A stretch of DNA of 64,000 bases from positions 194,864 to 258,863 of the forward strand of contig JAPEVF010000001.1 in NCBI GenBank assembly GCA_029747585.1. Direction: 5' to 3'. The notes under the pieces are model-generated. The model worked only from the letters and a program-made list of their open reading frames with translations. It was not told the origin of the DNA and searched no databases. This stretch comes from Pleurotus djamor. Lineage: Eukaryota > Basidiomycota > Agaricomycetes > Agaricales > Pleurotaceae. The translations under genes were made by a program, and so were the position numbers. Positions 35,434-46,610 of this stretch are shown here, piece after piece (position 1 is the stretch's first letter; every line of letters starts with the position of its first letter).

Positions 35434-36591
35434 TCAAAGCTCTTGATGATCTGTACGGGCCTTCTCAGGCTTCTGTGGCTGCTGAGGCGTATCAGGTTTC
35501 TTCGCGTCCTCATCTTTGCCCGCGCGACAATGAACCGGGATGGGGCTAGCCGGGTCTATGGGAGGATGCGAGACTTTGCCGACTTTCGTGTACGTCTTGT
35601 GTTCGGCGAAGAAATTTTTCCAATGCGCTAGGCCCTAAAACCCATACAGATAAGATTCCCTGTGCTCAATATCAACTGAAAGAGACAAAAACCAACCTGA
35701 AGTTCTCGTTCGCTTAGGCCCCGAATATCGTAGGTGCGATGTTCCTTGAAACAACCTGTGGCAAAAGCGCGTGCAGCATCAACACCGGCGCTGTCAAAGG
35801 GGACGTTATTGTGTTAATTCATTTTAGTAGTGTCACCGAAATTCGGGAGATGGGACCGACAATAGATGATAGGAACCTCCAGGTTGGTACGCTTTGCCAG
35901 AAGAGACATCATACACGTCCCCGTCGATCTAATACCAACTTGGCTCAGCGACAAGATCGACCGCGTAGGCCACGGTTTAAACCACCTACAGCCAAGTACG
36001 TGGGTTTAGACGGATCGGAACCGTCAAATGTACCCAATTGCCGTTCGGAAAACAGTCGTTGATTTGTCTATTTATACGTCAACTCAAACATGAGGGAGGA
36101 ACGGCGATGTTAGACAAGCATGCATGCTCACCGGGATATAGGTCTGAAGGCGAAGCCACTTGCTATCCGACTCCCATATGTAACTCCCAGTCAGGAACTT
36201 GCTAGTGAGCGCGACGATGACGAAAACATAGAAGAGGAACTTGATGAGTCCCCAAACTCCGACTTCTTCCTCAGCGGTGGGGTCGCGTTCCAATGGGCCA
36301 ACCTTTTCGCCGCGAGCGATCTTCGCGTCGCGTTCTTCCTTCTTCTTCACCCACTCGTTGTGCAGTTGTTCTTGTTTGTCACGATACTCCTTGTAACTGC
36401 GTAACCATTCAGCGGCGAACCAAGAGGCAATGCTAAGTAGTGACGTACGCAAGGAATGGCTTGTTCGCGGTCTTTGTAGACACCATCCTGCCTGGGATCG
36501 AAGGGTCCTGAGCCTTGGACTCTGATGGCCCGCTGGGCTCCTTGTACGTAGGCGGAGCTTCACCACCAGCCATTTCTTTGAGCCAAGACAT
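35434..36591 (-). CDS. Membrane-anchored cytochrome b5-like/MAPR heme protein
   Basis: Six exons (36449-36591, 36132-36396, 35990-36067, 35861-35928, 35697-35790, 35434-35634) give 282 aa. An N-terminal basic/acidic segment (YKEYRDKQEQLHNEWVKKKEE) precedes one membrane span (VWGLIKFLFYVFVIVALTSKF). The b5-like domain follows: RLFSERQLGTFDG, KPTYLAIDGDVYDVS, YQPGGSYHLFAGVDAARAFATGCF and an HWKNFFAEH tail. This is the membrane-associated progesterone receptor (Dap1/PGRMC) pattern, in which Tyr residues rather than His ligate heme. MAPR proteins support sterol-synthesis P450s, usually from the ER. The C-terminus is a Lys/Pro/Gln-rich tail. The long N-terminal region before the span is larger than in yeast Dap1. 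Confidence 0.9.
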
Positions 36592-37281
36592 CGTCGAAAG
36601 TTACAGTGATTACAGTGGCCAAGGTGATTGAATGAAAGCCCGTGTCGAGACTGAGCAAGGTGGCGAACGAAAGGCTAGTGAGTCTCCAAGTCTCGGAGAG
36701 TCTCAGTCTGAGGGTGAGAGAACTTCAACGTCGGAGTCCGACCGCGACACGTAGAATAGCATCTCACGTGAGATGTACATGTGTATTTGAACGGAATAAT
36801 AAAAAGGCCATAGCGTGCATACAATTCCTACTACATAATATAACTGATTGTCATATACGAGGAGTGGACCGTGAATATGTGAATTAAGAGTGAAGCGTAG
36901 TATATAAAGATTACATCTTATGGCACGGTAGAGACAGCTTGATGTAGGTAATGAGTATTGAGAGTGATGTGAGTTGAAGAATGGAGAGAGGATGAAAAAA
37001 AAGAGAAATGAAAAAATGGTGAGGGAGAAGAACCGAAAGAACCTATGAAACAGTTGAAAGTCAGCCCTTGCAATGCAAAGAGAAGGAAACGATATTAAAA
37101 CACAGGGCCACCCAGGGTCTACGAAGAGTAAGATATATACTGAAAAGGAGGAGCAAAGGAAAGGTTAGATAGGAAAATGCGCATCAAGTGGAGGGAAGGC
37201 AACATGATAGAGATGAGGGGGATGGTTGATAATGCATGATAGACTGTCCGTAGCAATGCAAAAGAGGAGAACTGATGAAGA
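36592..37281. other. Intergenic, 690 bp
   Basis: Promoter of the MAPR-like gene and 3' flank of the RGS gene, both on the minus strand. AT-rich with short purine runs; no gene seen. Confidence 0.5.
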
Positions 37282-39459
37282 CTATGATGGCGTTGGTAGC
37301 GGAGGTTGGGTCGACGTATTTGGCACAGATGACGGGTTGTGTTGTTCCAGCAACTGGCGTCGCTCGCGCTCGCTTCCTTGAGGTGAAATGGTGATGTATG
37401 CACCACCAGTCTCCTCAGAAGGTTGGCTTGACTCGGTGAGGAAGAGGAAGTCGTTCTCTGAGCCATCGAAGTCATCAGACCAATTCCGCATTGCGAGGAA
37501 CTTGGGAGTTTTAATAAACTAAAGCATAGATATTAGCTCACGAAGGAAGGCAAACGATTAACAGCAAGGGCATACCTTAGGAACGGAATCGGTCGCCATG
37601 AGACGGAATACATGCGTCTGAATGCGCTCGTACAGCTTGATCATCGTCGACAGTTGCGTCGCGTTGAAAGCGTGGGCCTGAGACTGTTCAATGCGGCCAT
37701 GGAACGCCTTCCCGGTGAGAGTAGTTACAACATCCTCCAAGTACTTCGCCAACTCGTTCCGCAGTCCGTGGTCGATGTTCAGCTCGCAGGGACTAGACGG
37801 CGCAAGGTACTTGTTGTAGATCGCGAAAGCGTTGTTGATGAGAACCTCGTGGTGCTTCTCCATGGCGGCCTGTCCAGGAGTACCAGTAGTCCGACTATTC
37901 GAAGTAACAGCTTGAGCGCTAGACGTGATGTGGAACTTGCGCTTGAAGTCCTCGACATCGAGCCAAAACGACAGATTCTCTTCGCAGAAGTTTCCCCGCA
38001 GGAATTCACGGAAGAGGGAGCGAAGAGCGGGTTGGTCCAGAATGAACCTTAGGCGATCGGTATTACTCTCTTTCAGATTCCGCTTCTCGCCTGTCTCGTA
38101 ATTGACGTTTAACTTCTCAGCCATTGATATGCGACGATGGATGCGAGCTTCGCTACCGCTAGACTTCACAGCATCGGGAACCGCACTTTCAACCTTGGCA
38201 TGATCAACGGAAGCACGATCACCCGTCGACAAATTGGATGTGGAGGCATTTGGAGAGTTTGTTCCGAGGCCGTCCCAATGAGCCAATCGACGGCCTTCAT
38301 CGGTTATCTTGTAGATAGCTTTAGCGGTGCAACGGAATTCGCCTTGTTGCTATTTCGACAAGTTAGATGGACAGGCGGACAGTGAGATCGGACAACGACT
38401 TACGCTGATCGGAGAGTTACCACCTGGCGATGAACCTCGCACGGTGAAGATGATGGCTGAGTCGTTGTTCTTCCGCTTATCACTGACGAGGGTAATGAGA
38501 CCAAAGCGAACAAACTGCGCAGCCATTTCGGCCGCCTCCTCTCTGCCCACTACCGAGGTGAAATCACAAAGCCACTCCAAGGCGGCGACTGCAGCGAAGC
38601 AGTACTTGTGGGTCTGCTGCGGTTTGCCTAGCAGAGGTTGAGCCTTCTCGATCTGATCCATGAGAGCGATGCCTTTTGAACGTTCGTGGTAGCGTTGGAA
38701 GGCGTCCAAAGTGCCAGCGGTTTGTGGAGGATAGTTGGGTTGACGTCCAACGAAACGACGGAAGAGGAGTGTTATCACCGATTGGGAAACGATAATTTCA
38801 TCATCCAAAGATCTTCGGTCGAGGTGGAGGAGGTAAATGCAGATGGGCTGGGTACCGAAGACTTGCTGCAGATGGTCGGCGTTGATTCCGTGTGCACTGA
38901 TAAAACGCTCGAGAACATGGAGACCTTTTGGGGTGAGAGTGTAAACGCCTCGTTCCTTGAATAAATTTGATGAAGGGTCCGCCGCATTCTCTATCAAACG
39001 AGCATCCATGAAATGTTGGCTCATCGCCTTTGCCATATCCCTAGTCATCGAGAAGGTGGTGGTAGTTGTGGTGGTGATTACTCGCGAAGGCTCTCTTGGA
39101 TCGGGGCCACGATTGGATTGCGAAAACTTGAGAGACGCCAAGTTTTGTGCAGCCTCATCGCTGGGGGGTCGAGGTAAGAAAAGCTAGGAGAACAAGAAGA
39201 GAAGACCTTACGTGGTAAAAGAGTTGGCGAAGGTGCGGAAGAACTGCTTGTGGGTAGAAAGTTGGAGAGAAACGATTAAGGTCGCGAATAGGTCGAGTGT
39301 GTCCTGTGTTCCGGGATTGGGTATCAGAAGCGAAGAAAAAGAAGAGAAAACGAGAAGAAGGACCTTGAGGAAAGGTCTACCGCGTTTTGTCGTCTTCATC
39401 ATATGCGATGAAGTTGATTGCTGCTGCTGTTGCAGCTGGGCAGCCTCCGTAGAGGGCAT
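37282..39459 (-). CDS. RGS protein, FlbA/Sst2/Thn1 type (DEP-DEP-RGS)
   Basis: GTPase-activating regulator of a heterotrimeric G-alpha. Exons 39364-39459, 39212-39303, 38404-39160, 37576-38349 and 37282-37518 give 651 aa. It begins with a Gln-rich tract (LQQQQQ), then the fungal DEP region with RPFLK/DTLDLFATLIVSLQLS and LKFSQSNRGPDPREPSRVITTTTTTTFSM, a signature of FlbA/Sst2 homologues. A second DEP segment is around EWLCDFTSVVGREEAAEM. The C-terminal RGS box is LRFILDQPALRSLFREFLRGNFCEENLSFWLDVEDFKR through EIQ-like LYERIQTHVFRLMATDSVPKF. The first intron (60 nt) is in frame and open, but removing it joins conserved text. In mushrooms such proteins (Thn1) affect hyphal growth and fruiting. 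Confidence 0.94.
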
Positions 39460-40355
39460 CGCGAGGCAGAGAAAAGGTGAGGGGGGTAGGTGGAAGGGAG
39501 GAAGGGAGGAGGACTGGAGGAGGAGGAGGGAGGAGGAGGAGGAAGACAAAAATGGCGAGGGAGAGGAGAAGGCGGGAAGACAGGCAGGCCTAACGGTGGT
39601 AAAAACCGTTGGCAACCAGGCCCTGCTCTCCCACGCCCATCACCCCTTGCCTATTTTAGGCAGCCACACACACAGGGGCAACGCTTGGTCCGCCGATTGC
39701 GGCTGCGCTCTGCCAATCCCATTCATGAAGCTTCTATGCCTCTGCCCGGTTTTGCTGTGGTTTCAGAGCCATTGAGACGGAATATATCGTGGACTTGTGA
39801 GCTTTGCCATTGCCAGTGCTATCGTAGCTTGAGGCACCAAACTGGAACTAGTGCAACACATGGCTGGAAAAATCCGAAAAAAAAAATGAGGCAACGACTG
39901 TCGGCTCGGTTACTCTATTATGTAGGCTAAGACACATCCCGGACATGACTACGATGTGGACTTGTGGACTTTCCTATGTAACTTTTACGCGCGTCGTATC
40001 CCGGCGCTCTGTTTGCACTCGTGCCTGGTGTCTCATCCAGCAACGACTCAGTAGAAAACGTTGCGCAAGTCTGCGAATTGGAAGTCCAAGTATGTGTGAT
40101 CCTCCGCCTCGGTCTTCTTTGCTGATGATGCTCCGTTTAGAACTGACGTTGAGGTACACAAGTCCATACTCAGCCACGCTTGCAGGTCTACTTCTCAGTT
40201 CTCCCTCACTGTCATCCCACAAGCACTTAGGCCGGGTAACGACTTCTGTGTACATCAATCATTCTCAAACATATAATTGAAGCGTGTTGCAGTTGTCACT
40301 TTTTGATGCAGCCTGCCCGGAGTACTTGGTACAATTATCAGGTTCTTCTCTCGCC
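39460..40355. other. Intergenic, 896 bp
   Basis: Divergent promoter between the RGS gene and the coiled-coil gene. The 39480-39560 part is an almost pure purine tract on the plus strand (ggagg repeats), i.e. a pyrimidine-rich leader for RGS on the minus strand. Confidence 0.5.
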
Positions 40356-41480
40356 ATGTCAGTCAACAGCGGGGTGAGTCAATTGGGATTGTGGCCACGG
40401 AGTTGTGGACCCGTTGACGCGGCTGCTTAGGATCCTACAGCTGTACAGGCTCTCCTCGATCAACTCAGGAGTTCTCAAGCGTGGCAGGACGCCCTAGCGA
40501 ACCAGTCAACGGAACCCCCGCCTGCCCCGGTTGAACCTCGGACCAGTAGTACTCCTTCTGTCGCCTCTCTGCTTTCCCAGCTACAAACCCCAAATCCACT
40601 ACCACCACCAGTCGAGCATTCGAGTGCACCCTACACTTCACAGGCTCAAACGATTTCGACACTTTCGCATCCCTTTCCCAACTCCCATCTTCCCAGTTCC
40701 TTTCCCAGCCTACCTGCACCTGCGGAATCACCTTTACCCCTTCCAACCAATCGTCTCGCTTCCACATCACAGAATGGTGACATCAAATCTTATACTTTTC
40801 AGCAAGCGTTGCCTGTTCTAGCTCAGCTCTCCGAGGACGCGAGTGTCATAGATACATTCATCAAGGTCCATACCTTCTTTTTCCCCTGCTCCGTGGCGCG
40901 ACCTCACCAGGACATCACATTCACCCTCTAGCTCAAGAAAGAACAAGACGATCTAGAGCGGAAATTATGGGATGAACGAGCTTCCATTCAAAAGAAGTAC
41001 GAGGACAAGCTGAAGGTTGCGCAAACCAAGTAGGCACACAACCCTCTTTTCGTTCGACTCCTTCAGACAATTCACACAACCCATTTTTCTGCTAGAGCAT
41101 CCCTCATTGGAGGCGGTATATCCAAACACGAAGCTGAGGTAAATTGTTGTTTGGCTCAGTCTTGTTGCGGCCGCTGTAACTGACCTAAGCGAACTTTACC
41201 TAGATGATGACGACTGCGTACGAAAGAGAGTTAGCGAAGTTCGATCGCGAGAGGGTGCTCCCAGCGTGGGATGGACTCGTTACCATCCAACAGAACGCGC
41301 TCGCGCGAGTGGGCGTTCCGACGATGTTCCCAACTACCTCCAGGCCGACAAGAGAGGTATGTGTATTAGGAACGTGAGACGGAGCAAACTCAATACTCAC
41401 GTAAAATTGCTTTTTTTTCTCTTCTTCAGCGCCAACAAAAAGTGATGCAAGTTCTGGAAGCCGCAAGCAACCCCGATTGA
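40356..41480 (+). CDS. Coiled-coil protein of unknown function (265 aa)
   Basis: Exons 40356-40373 (18 nt), 40431-40865, 40932-41029, 41096-41138, 41204-41356 and 41430-41480 close in phase. The N-terminus starts a helix (DPTAVQALLDQLRSSQAWQD), the middle (about residues 35-130) is Pro/Ser-rich and disordered, and the C-terminal half is a charged coiled coil (KLKKEQDDLERKLWDERASI then YERELAKFDRERVLPAWDGL). No catalytic motif and no membrane span. It is probably a subunit of some complex, but I do not recognise the family. Confidence 0.8.
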
Positions 41481-41936
41481 TTCCATATCTTTGATACCGA
41501 AAGTAAATACGCAATCATTTACTTAGCCCTTACAACCGCAATCGCAACGCCTAGCTAGAGGCTAGAGGAGGCTCAGCTTTTCTGCACTCCTTTCCGCCCA
41601 ACGTTCCTTATCTCCTATGTCAGTACTGAGTTACCCTTGGCTCTCGAAGTGGCGTCGTGTCCCGTGAGCCTCCACCTGCCCTTCTGATAATGGATTTTTC
41701 TTTCGATCAGTGATCACTCTTTGTAGGGGGGTCAGTCTCTGAACACAATCATAAATTCAGGCTTTTCCTCAGGGTCCAGGTTAAATTCTCCGTTCAGGGC
41801 TACAAAATAATGGAACAACGGCATTAGATCCATCTCATCGTGTTTAAAAAAATCATACCCTACGGGAATCGACGTTTTCCTTTTTTCCTGCTTCCCCGGC
41901 ATCGTCACCACAACACTCTGTCTCCGTCCCCAGGCA
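41481..41936. other. Intergenic, 456 bp
   Basis: 3' flank of the coiled-coil gene and promoter of the hydrolase-fold gene; nothing else supported. Confidence 0.5.
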
Positions 41937-44024
41937 ATGCCCTACGTCGATATCCGTAGTACCGATGACTACGCGGCTCTATGGTATACCACGAACACAC
42001 CGTTTCGCAATGTTGGCGGGTTTGACCCGAACAAGCCGACTGTCATGATCCTGCACCCGTCGTTTCTCTGTTCCCGATGGCTGGACAATCAGTTTGGGGA
42101 CTTGAGGCTGGATTCGGGGTATAATATCATCGCTTTTGATATGCGCGTCGCGGGGAAGTCAGTTTCTCGTCCGACCGCTCTGCATGATAGTTGGGTGGAT
42201 GCTGCGGACCTTGCATTCGCCGCCTCGGTGAGCTTTTTCGCTTGGAATTCTACTGAGACATGGTTGTCTCACTTGGTCTTAGGCTCTTCGTCTTCCCCCT
42301 GTTCATATCCTTGCCCTTGAAGGCGCCCCGACACTCTGCGCGTTACGATTTGCTTTGCTGTGAGTTATATCATATGACGTCGTAGGGTCTGTACAGCTTT
42401 TACACCTCTCCTCCAGGTTTCCCGAGAAATGTCTCAGCATCACTCTGAGTAACATGCCGATGACAGAGTAAGCTACCGAGAAGTATACAAAGTAATCTTA
42501 ACTGACAGTAGGACCTTTCTCAGTCGGGAACGATGGGCTAGAACAGCTTTCGATGAGCTTCTACAATCATGGTGTACGGCCGCCGATTTGGAGTCATTCG
42601 AGTACGCAGCAGCGGAGGCGGTACGATTTGTCGTTGGACCAGTGCGTATGCCCTTCCATATCTCCGTCTAAGGAATTGCGTTTAAGCTCTGCGATGCAAG
42701 TCGTGCGAGCCAGGTTTACAGGACGAGGTGACTACAATAGTCGATTATTCCTTCATCAAACGCGACCCTAAAATCATGGTGACAGTTGATAAGCTATTGG
42801 GAAACCGAGCTGCCTCCGAGCAAGAGCCAGAAAATCGTCCAAATGATGAATGTCTTGGTCAATGTGCGTTATTCGGTGTTTTCTGATATTCAATACCAAC
42901 AAGCTCACATCGTTCCGCTCACTTTCGTCGAATTTTTAATATCAGAGAACGCCCCTCCCATCGCCAGTCCTCTCCCGCATCACGCAACCCGTGCTTATAC
43001 TCCACGTACGCCAAGTTGACTAACCCGCCCGAGAATAACCGAGAATAACACGCTAATAGGCCGAACGGAGTGAGACGTGTCCTCCCAAATACGCAAATCG
43101 CCTCGCAGAACAGCTTGTCAACTCCCAAGGCGGCGCCATCGTATATACAGTCAGAGGTGAACTAAAAATCCAGGAACATCAATTTCATTCCGTTATTTTT
43201 ACTTACTCGCCTCTGTTCCTATTCTACGCAGGTGCTTCTGGCTGCCTTAGCATTGTTCCAGGACATGCTTCAATAGCCAACCAGGTGTTTGGTAAATTTT
43301 TGGCTCGGTTACCGAGAGTACGATCGGACCTCAAACCTCCCGAGATGCCCCTCCGTGAACGCATGCATCATGCTCTGGAGTCGCTCGCCGAAATAATGGA
43401 CGATGAGAATATAGCGAAACGCGACCCTCTCTCGCCATTATCCTTTTCATGTTTACCTCCTGATGTGGTATCCAGTCAGAGTGAGGCGCTGAGACACTAT
43501 GGCGAAATCCAGAAGACGGCGTTCGTTCCGCTTGGCACAGATGGCCGCCCAGCCCGGAAGTGCGTTCGAAACCCTCCGTCACTCTTCTGCCATCTCCTTA
43601 CGATGAGATATATTTTTAGGTTCTCGGAGCGCAAGCTTGGCCACTGGTTTCATAGTGAACGGAATGGATTATCCACAGCTGGTGAGTCGCTTCGTAGAGC
43701 CTTAGTCTCTTGTGTATTCATCGTCTTTCAGGTGTCTCTGTACCCATAAGTGACCGCCAGAAAAAGGAGCTGGAACCCGAGGTGCACGAGGTTGGTATGC
43801 CTCTTTCTCCCCCTGAACCTACCTCCCCGCCCCCCTACCAAACTGCAACGCAAGTCACCGTGTCCAAAACTAACAATCAACCAAGTAAATCACTAGAAAT
43901 GCGTGTTCGTCGCACTACGGTGACTACCTCTACCCCTGGCGCCCTGGATAAACTCGCGAATATTCGCGGTCCCATGGCTCGTGTCGTTGCTTCTCCCCCA
44001 ATCATGCTTCAAAAGTATCTGTAA
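41937..44024 (+). CDS. Alpha/beta-hydrolase-fold protein, apparently without nucleophile serine
   Basis: About ten exons starting at 41937. The N-terminal strand-loop VMILHPSFLCSRWLDNQFGD and IIAFDMRVAGKS are typical of the fold (oxyanion loop and the D-x-R/G-x-G-x-S strand). Where the nucleophile elbow G-x-S-x-G should be, the translation reads HILALEGAPTLCALRFALLFPEKC, with no Ser. Later ITQPVLILHAE occupies the acid position and GASGCLSIVPGHASIAN the His position. After residue ~300 comes a Pro/Thr-rich tail (PLSPPEPTSPPPYQ) ending at MLQKYL. Splicing near 42641-42704 is ambiguous (two phase-compatible solutions). The tail suggests a regulatory or binding role over classic esterase activity, but this is inference. 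Confidence 0.75.
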
Positions 44025-44073
44025 CGCCATTCTCAGTGTCTGCATTTTAGTATACCCCTTCTCCGTCGTTTGT

Positions 44074-44086
44074 CACTCTATGTATA
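44074..44086. repeat. Left copy of 13-bp direct repeat bounding the Crypton-like element
   Basis: CACTCTATGTATA, identical to 50280-50292. It lies 49 bp after the stop of the hydrolase-fold gene. Interpreted as a target-site or recombination-site duplication. Confidence 0.6.
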
Positions 44087-44118
44087 AAAACCCCTGAGGT
44101 GCCCGGGTGACGCCCTGG

Positions 44119-44132
44119 GACCCTTGGGCACC
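44119..44132. repeat. Left 14-bp inner inverted motif
   Basis: GACCCTTGGGCACC, the exact reverse complement of 50216-50229. Together with GGTGCCC at 44098 it also forms a local hairpin. A second inverted motif, GCTCTGGTCAC, lies at 44159-44169. Candidate recombinase-binding sites. Confidence 0.5.
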
Positions 44133-44705
44133 CGCCACCGTGGCCACGTGCGTGTCACGCTCTGGTCACTTGCCCAGTTCAGGTTACCAGGTATTGATTA
44201 CGTAAACACGATCGGTTCATTTTGTGCTTTGCTCCGCTACCTCGATCGACGCTCTCCCCTCCGCTCCCCCTCCTCGTTCCTTGAATAAAACCTATTTCTG
44301 TCGCATCCTACACTGAGAAACACATCTGCTCCCCCTTCTTCGAGCTTCTCGCGCCAAATCAACCGTCCAACATCGCGCCAGCAACCAATCTGTCTCCCCA
44401 GCAAGCCTATTTTTTCAAATTCCCTCATTCCCCCCATCGTTCGCGCCCTCGTTCGCTCGATCAATCCGTTCGGGTTCGATCATTGAACCCTTTCCAGCTC
44501 GGGGCATTGTTTGGCCACCTACTAGCGGGGTCCTCGTCGCCGCTAATGTCTGCAGAGGCCGGGGAGAGGGATGGAGGCCTGCTTGGGCCATAGATAAGGC
44601 GCAAAGGTCGATGGCTGGTCCCTTTGTGAGTGCATTCCTTTCCCCCCATCTCCACCCCCTTCCTGATATTGTTCTCCAGCGCTCACACACCAAGAAATCA
44701 GAACG

Positions 44706-46246
44706 ATGTCGCGACCCTATGTCCCTGGAGACGTAACGTGTGTCTTTATTTACTTCTTCGATTCCTATCCCCTCATTACTCCTTCAGGCGTCTCCAAGCC
44801 TGTTCCAAACTCGAGTTGCTAGCTTTGGTCCAGAGCCAGCTCTCGAAATGGCCTAAAGATGTCCAGTTTTCGAAGAAGTTGCGGAAGAATGAATACATCG
44901 TTCAGCTGCTCGACCTCGCAAATGGCTTCGTCACGTACTGGCCCCCTCCCACCTCCATTCCACCACTCTCCACCCTTCCCCCCCAACTCGCGGAGATGCT
45001 CGCTAACCAGCCACCTCCACCGTCGCTGACTCCTAGGGTAGACGCCTTAACGCTACCTGAACTTCTCGAGTACTTCGGTATGGATCGTCCCCAACCTGCT
45101 TCGTTGACTCCCCTCGTCGATACGCTGTCTGCGATGCTTGCCCCTGCTGCCGGCCCTTCTTCGAATCCATCACTTCTACCTCCTCCTCCCCCTCCTTCTG
45201 CTCCACCTCCCCTCTCGCAACACAACGACATCAGTAGCCAACTCGGCGGGCCACTTTTGTCCCCATTTTCTTCGCCCCCACCTCCCGATCGTCTGTCGAA
45301 AGGGAAGGAGTCCACAAATGTTGACCTATCGAATCCGCAGGTCAGTTATCGGATGTTTTTCCCTCAACCCTTCTAACTTAAATTGCCTCTAGGATGTTGG
45401 CCTCGAGTTCTCCAAACCACCACCAGAGTTCTTGGAAGTTCAAGATAGCGAATTAAAGCTGGTTGTTGATTCCGTGAGTTATCTCCTTTGTTTCTTCGTC
45501 CTTTAGAATAAACCTGACAAGATTGATGTAGGAGGTTCACAACCGGATCGCCGTGAGTCCGGATGCTCAGTCATCATCAAGCACGAAGCCGATTCGTAAC
45601 AAGTCCTCGAACACTGCCAGGAGATCCCGATCCCCATATTCCCCTTCCACATCGCGAATTCAGCATCTGAACCCCATCATCGACCTAGAGTCGCTCGCTT
45701 CGGGATCACGTCACAACCCTGTTGAACTGGACGGCGATGACAACGACGACAACGACGACAATATCGTTATCCTTCAGCCCTCAAAGAAGCTTTTGAAGAG
45801 CCGGAAGATTGAACTTGTGGATCCGGAGTTGCAGAGTTTGATTCGAGCCGAGGACGGCTTCAATGTGTTCGCGTCTGCGAAAGGCAAGGTTCTCTTGAAC
45901 AGAACCATCATGTCGCAGTGGCTATTTGCTGACAGGATGGTCACTAAGTATAAAAACTATGTGCTGAGCTCGGTACGCACCATGAATTATCAAACAAATT
46001 GCTGAGCTCATTACCTTTGAACAGGGTCACTTGGTGCGGCGCTACCAGATCATCAGAGCGCTTGGATATGAAGCCTCATGGGGCAGACAAGCCCGTGACG
46101 GCGCGAAGCTCATCAACGTTTACGGTCCTGCGGGTTTACATCCTGCACCCGAGGTCATTGCAAAGCTTGATGCCAAGGAACCATCCGGTGCTGGCCCGCT
46201 TTTAGACTACTTGCGCTCCTATGCCGATGCTCACCCCATCAACTAA
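44706..46246 (+). CDS. Proline-rich protein of unknown function, candidate cargo gene
   Basis: Exons 44706-44737, 44788-45340, 45393-45473, 45532-45972 and 46025-46246 close in phase to 442 aa. The N-terminal helix-rich part (LQACSKLELLALVQSQLSKW, LRKNEYIVQLLDLANG) is followed by a long Pro/Ser region with poly-Pro (LLPPPPPPSAPPP), then a basic Ser/Arg segment (RNKSSNTARRSRSPYSP), an acidic Asp/Asn run (DGDDNDDNDDN), and a C-terminal globular part (SQWLFADRMVTKYKNYVLSS, GHLVRRYQIIRALGYEASW). No domain recognised; the composition suggests a nuclear or nucleic-acid-binding protein. It lies inside the 13-bp direct repeats with the recombinase, tail to tail with it (364 bp apart). Confidence 0.75.
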
Positions 46247-46610
46247 GCTGCTGTCTCACGGAGGTGTGTGTTGCTTGATTAGAATTTCTCTTTCCTTTTC
46301 TTCTCTCTTGTCCTTCCTATGCCTTACCTTCAATTCCCTCTCACCCACATAACTACAAAACACCAAAAACACCACAAAAATTACTATTTCCTCCAAAAAA
46401 AAAAGACCCTGATTTCGTTTCGATGTTCCTCTTTTGGCGGACGTCGCGTCACTCTCGTTTACAATTACAATCTTCTATTTTCATAACATTACATACAAAC
46501 TTAGCTACAATTACAGCCGGCAATTCCGCATCTGTTGCACTACTTAGTGTACGTAGGAATTGTCTGTACTTACTGGGGATGTACGAATATAATCGACGGA
46601 GNAAAAAAAA
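46247..46610. other. Spacer between the two element genes
   Basis: AT-rich convergent 3' region with A-rich runs and an N at 46602; no coding supported. Confidence 0.5.

Noticed and set aside
39212..39930. Two long plus-strand ORFs rich in Gly/Arg/Glu opposite the RGS start
   Set aside because: They are antisense shadows of the pyrimidine-rich leader and first exons of the RGS gene; composition is purely low-complexity.
46247..46610. Left end of the Crypton placed just after the Pro-rich gene
   Set aside because: I looked for a copy of the right-end motifs or the 13-bp repeat here and found none; the only matching set is at 44074-44169. Kept as a lower-ranked alternative.
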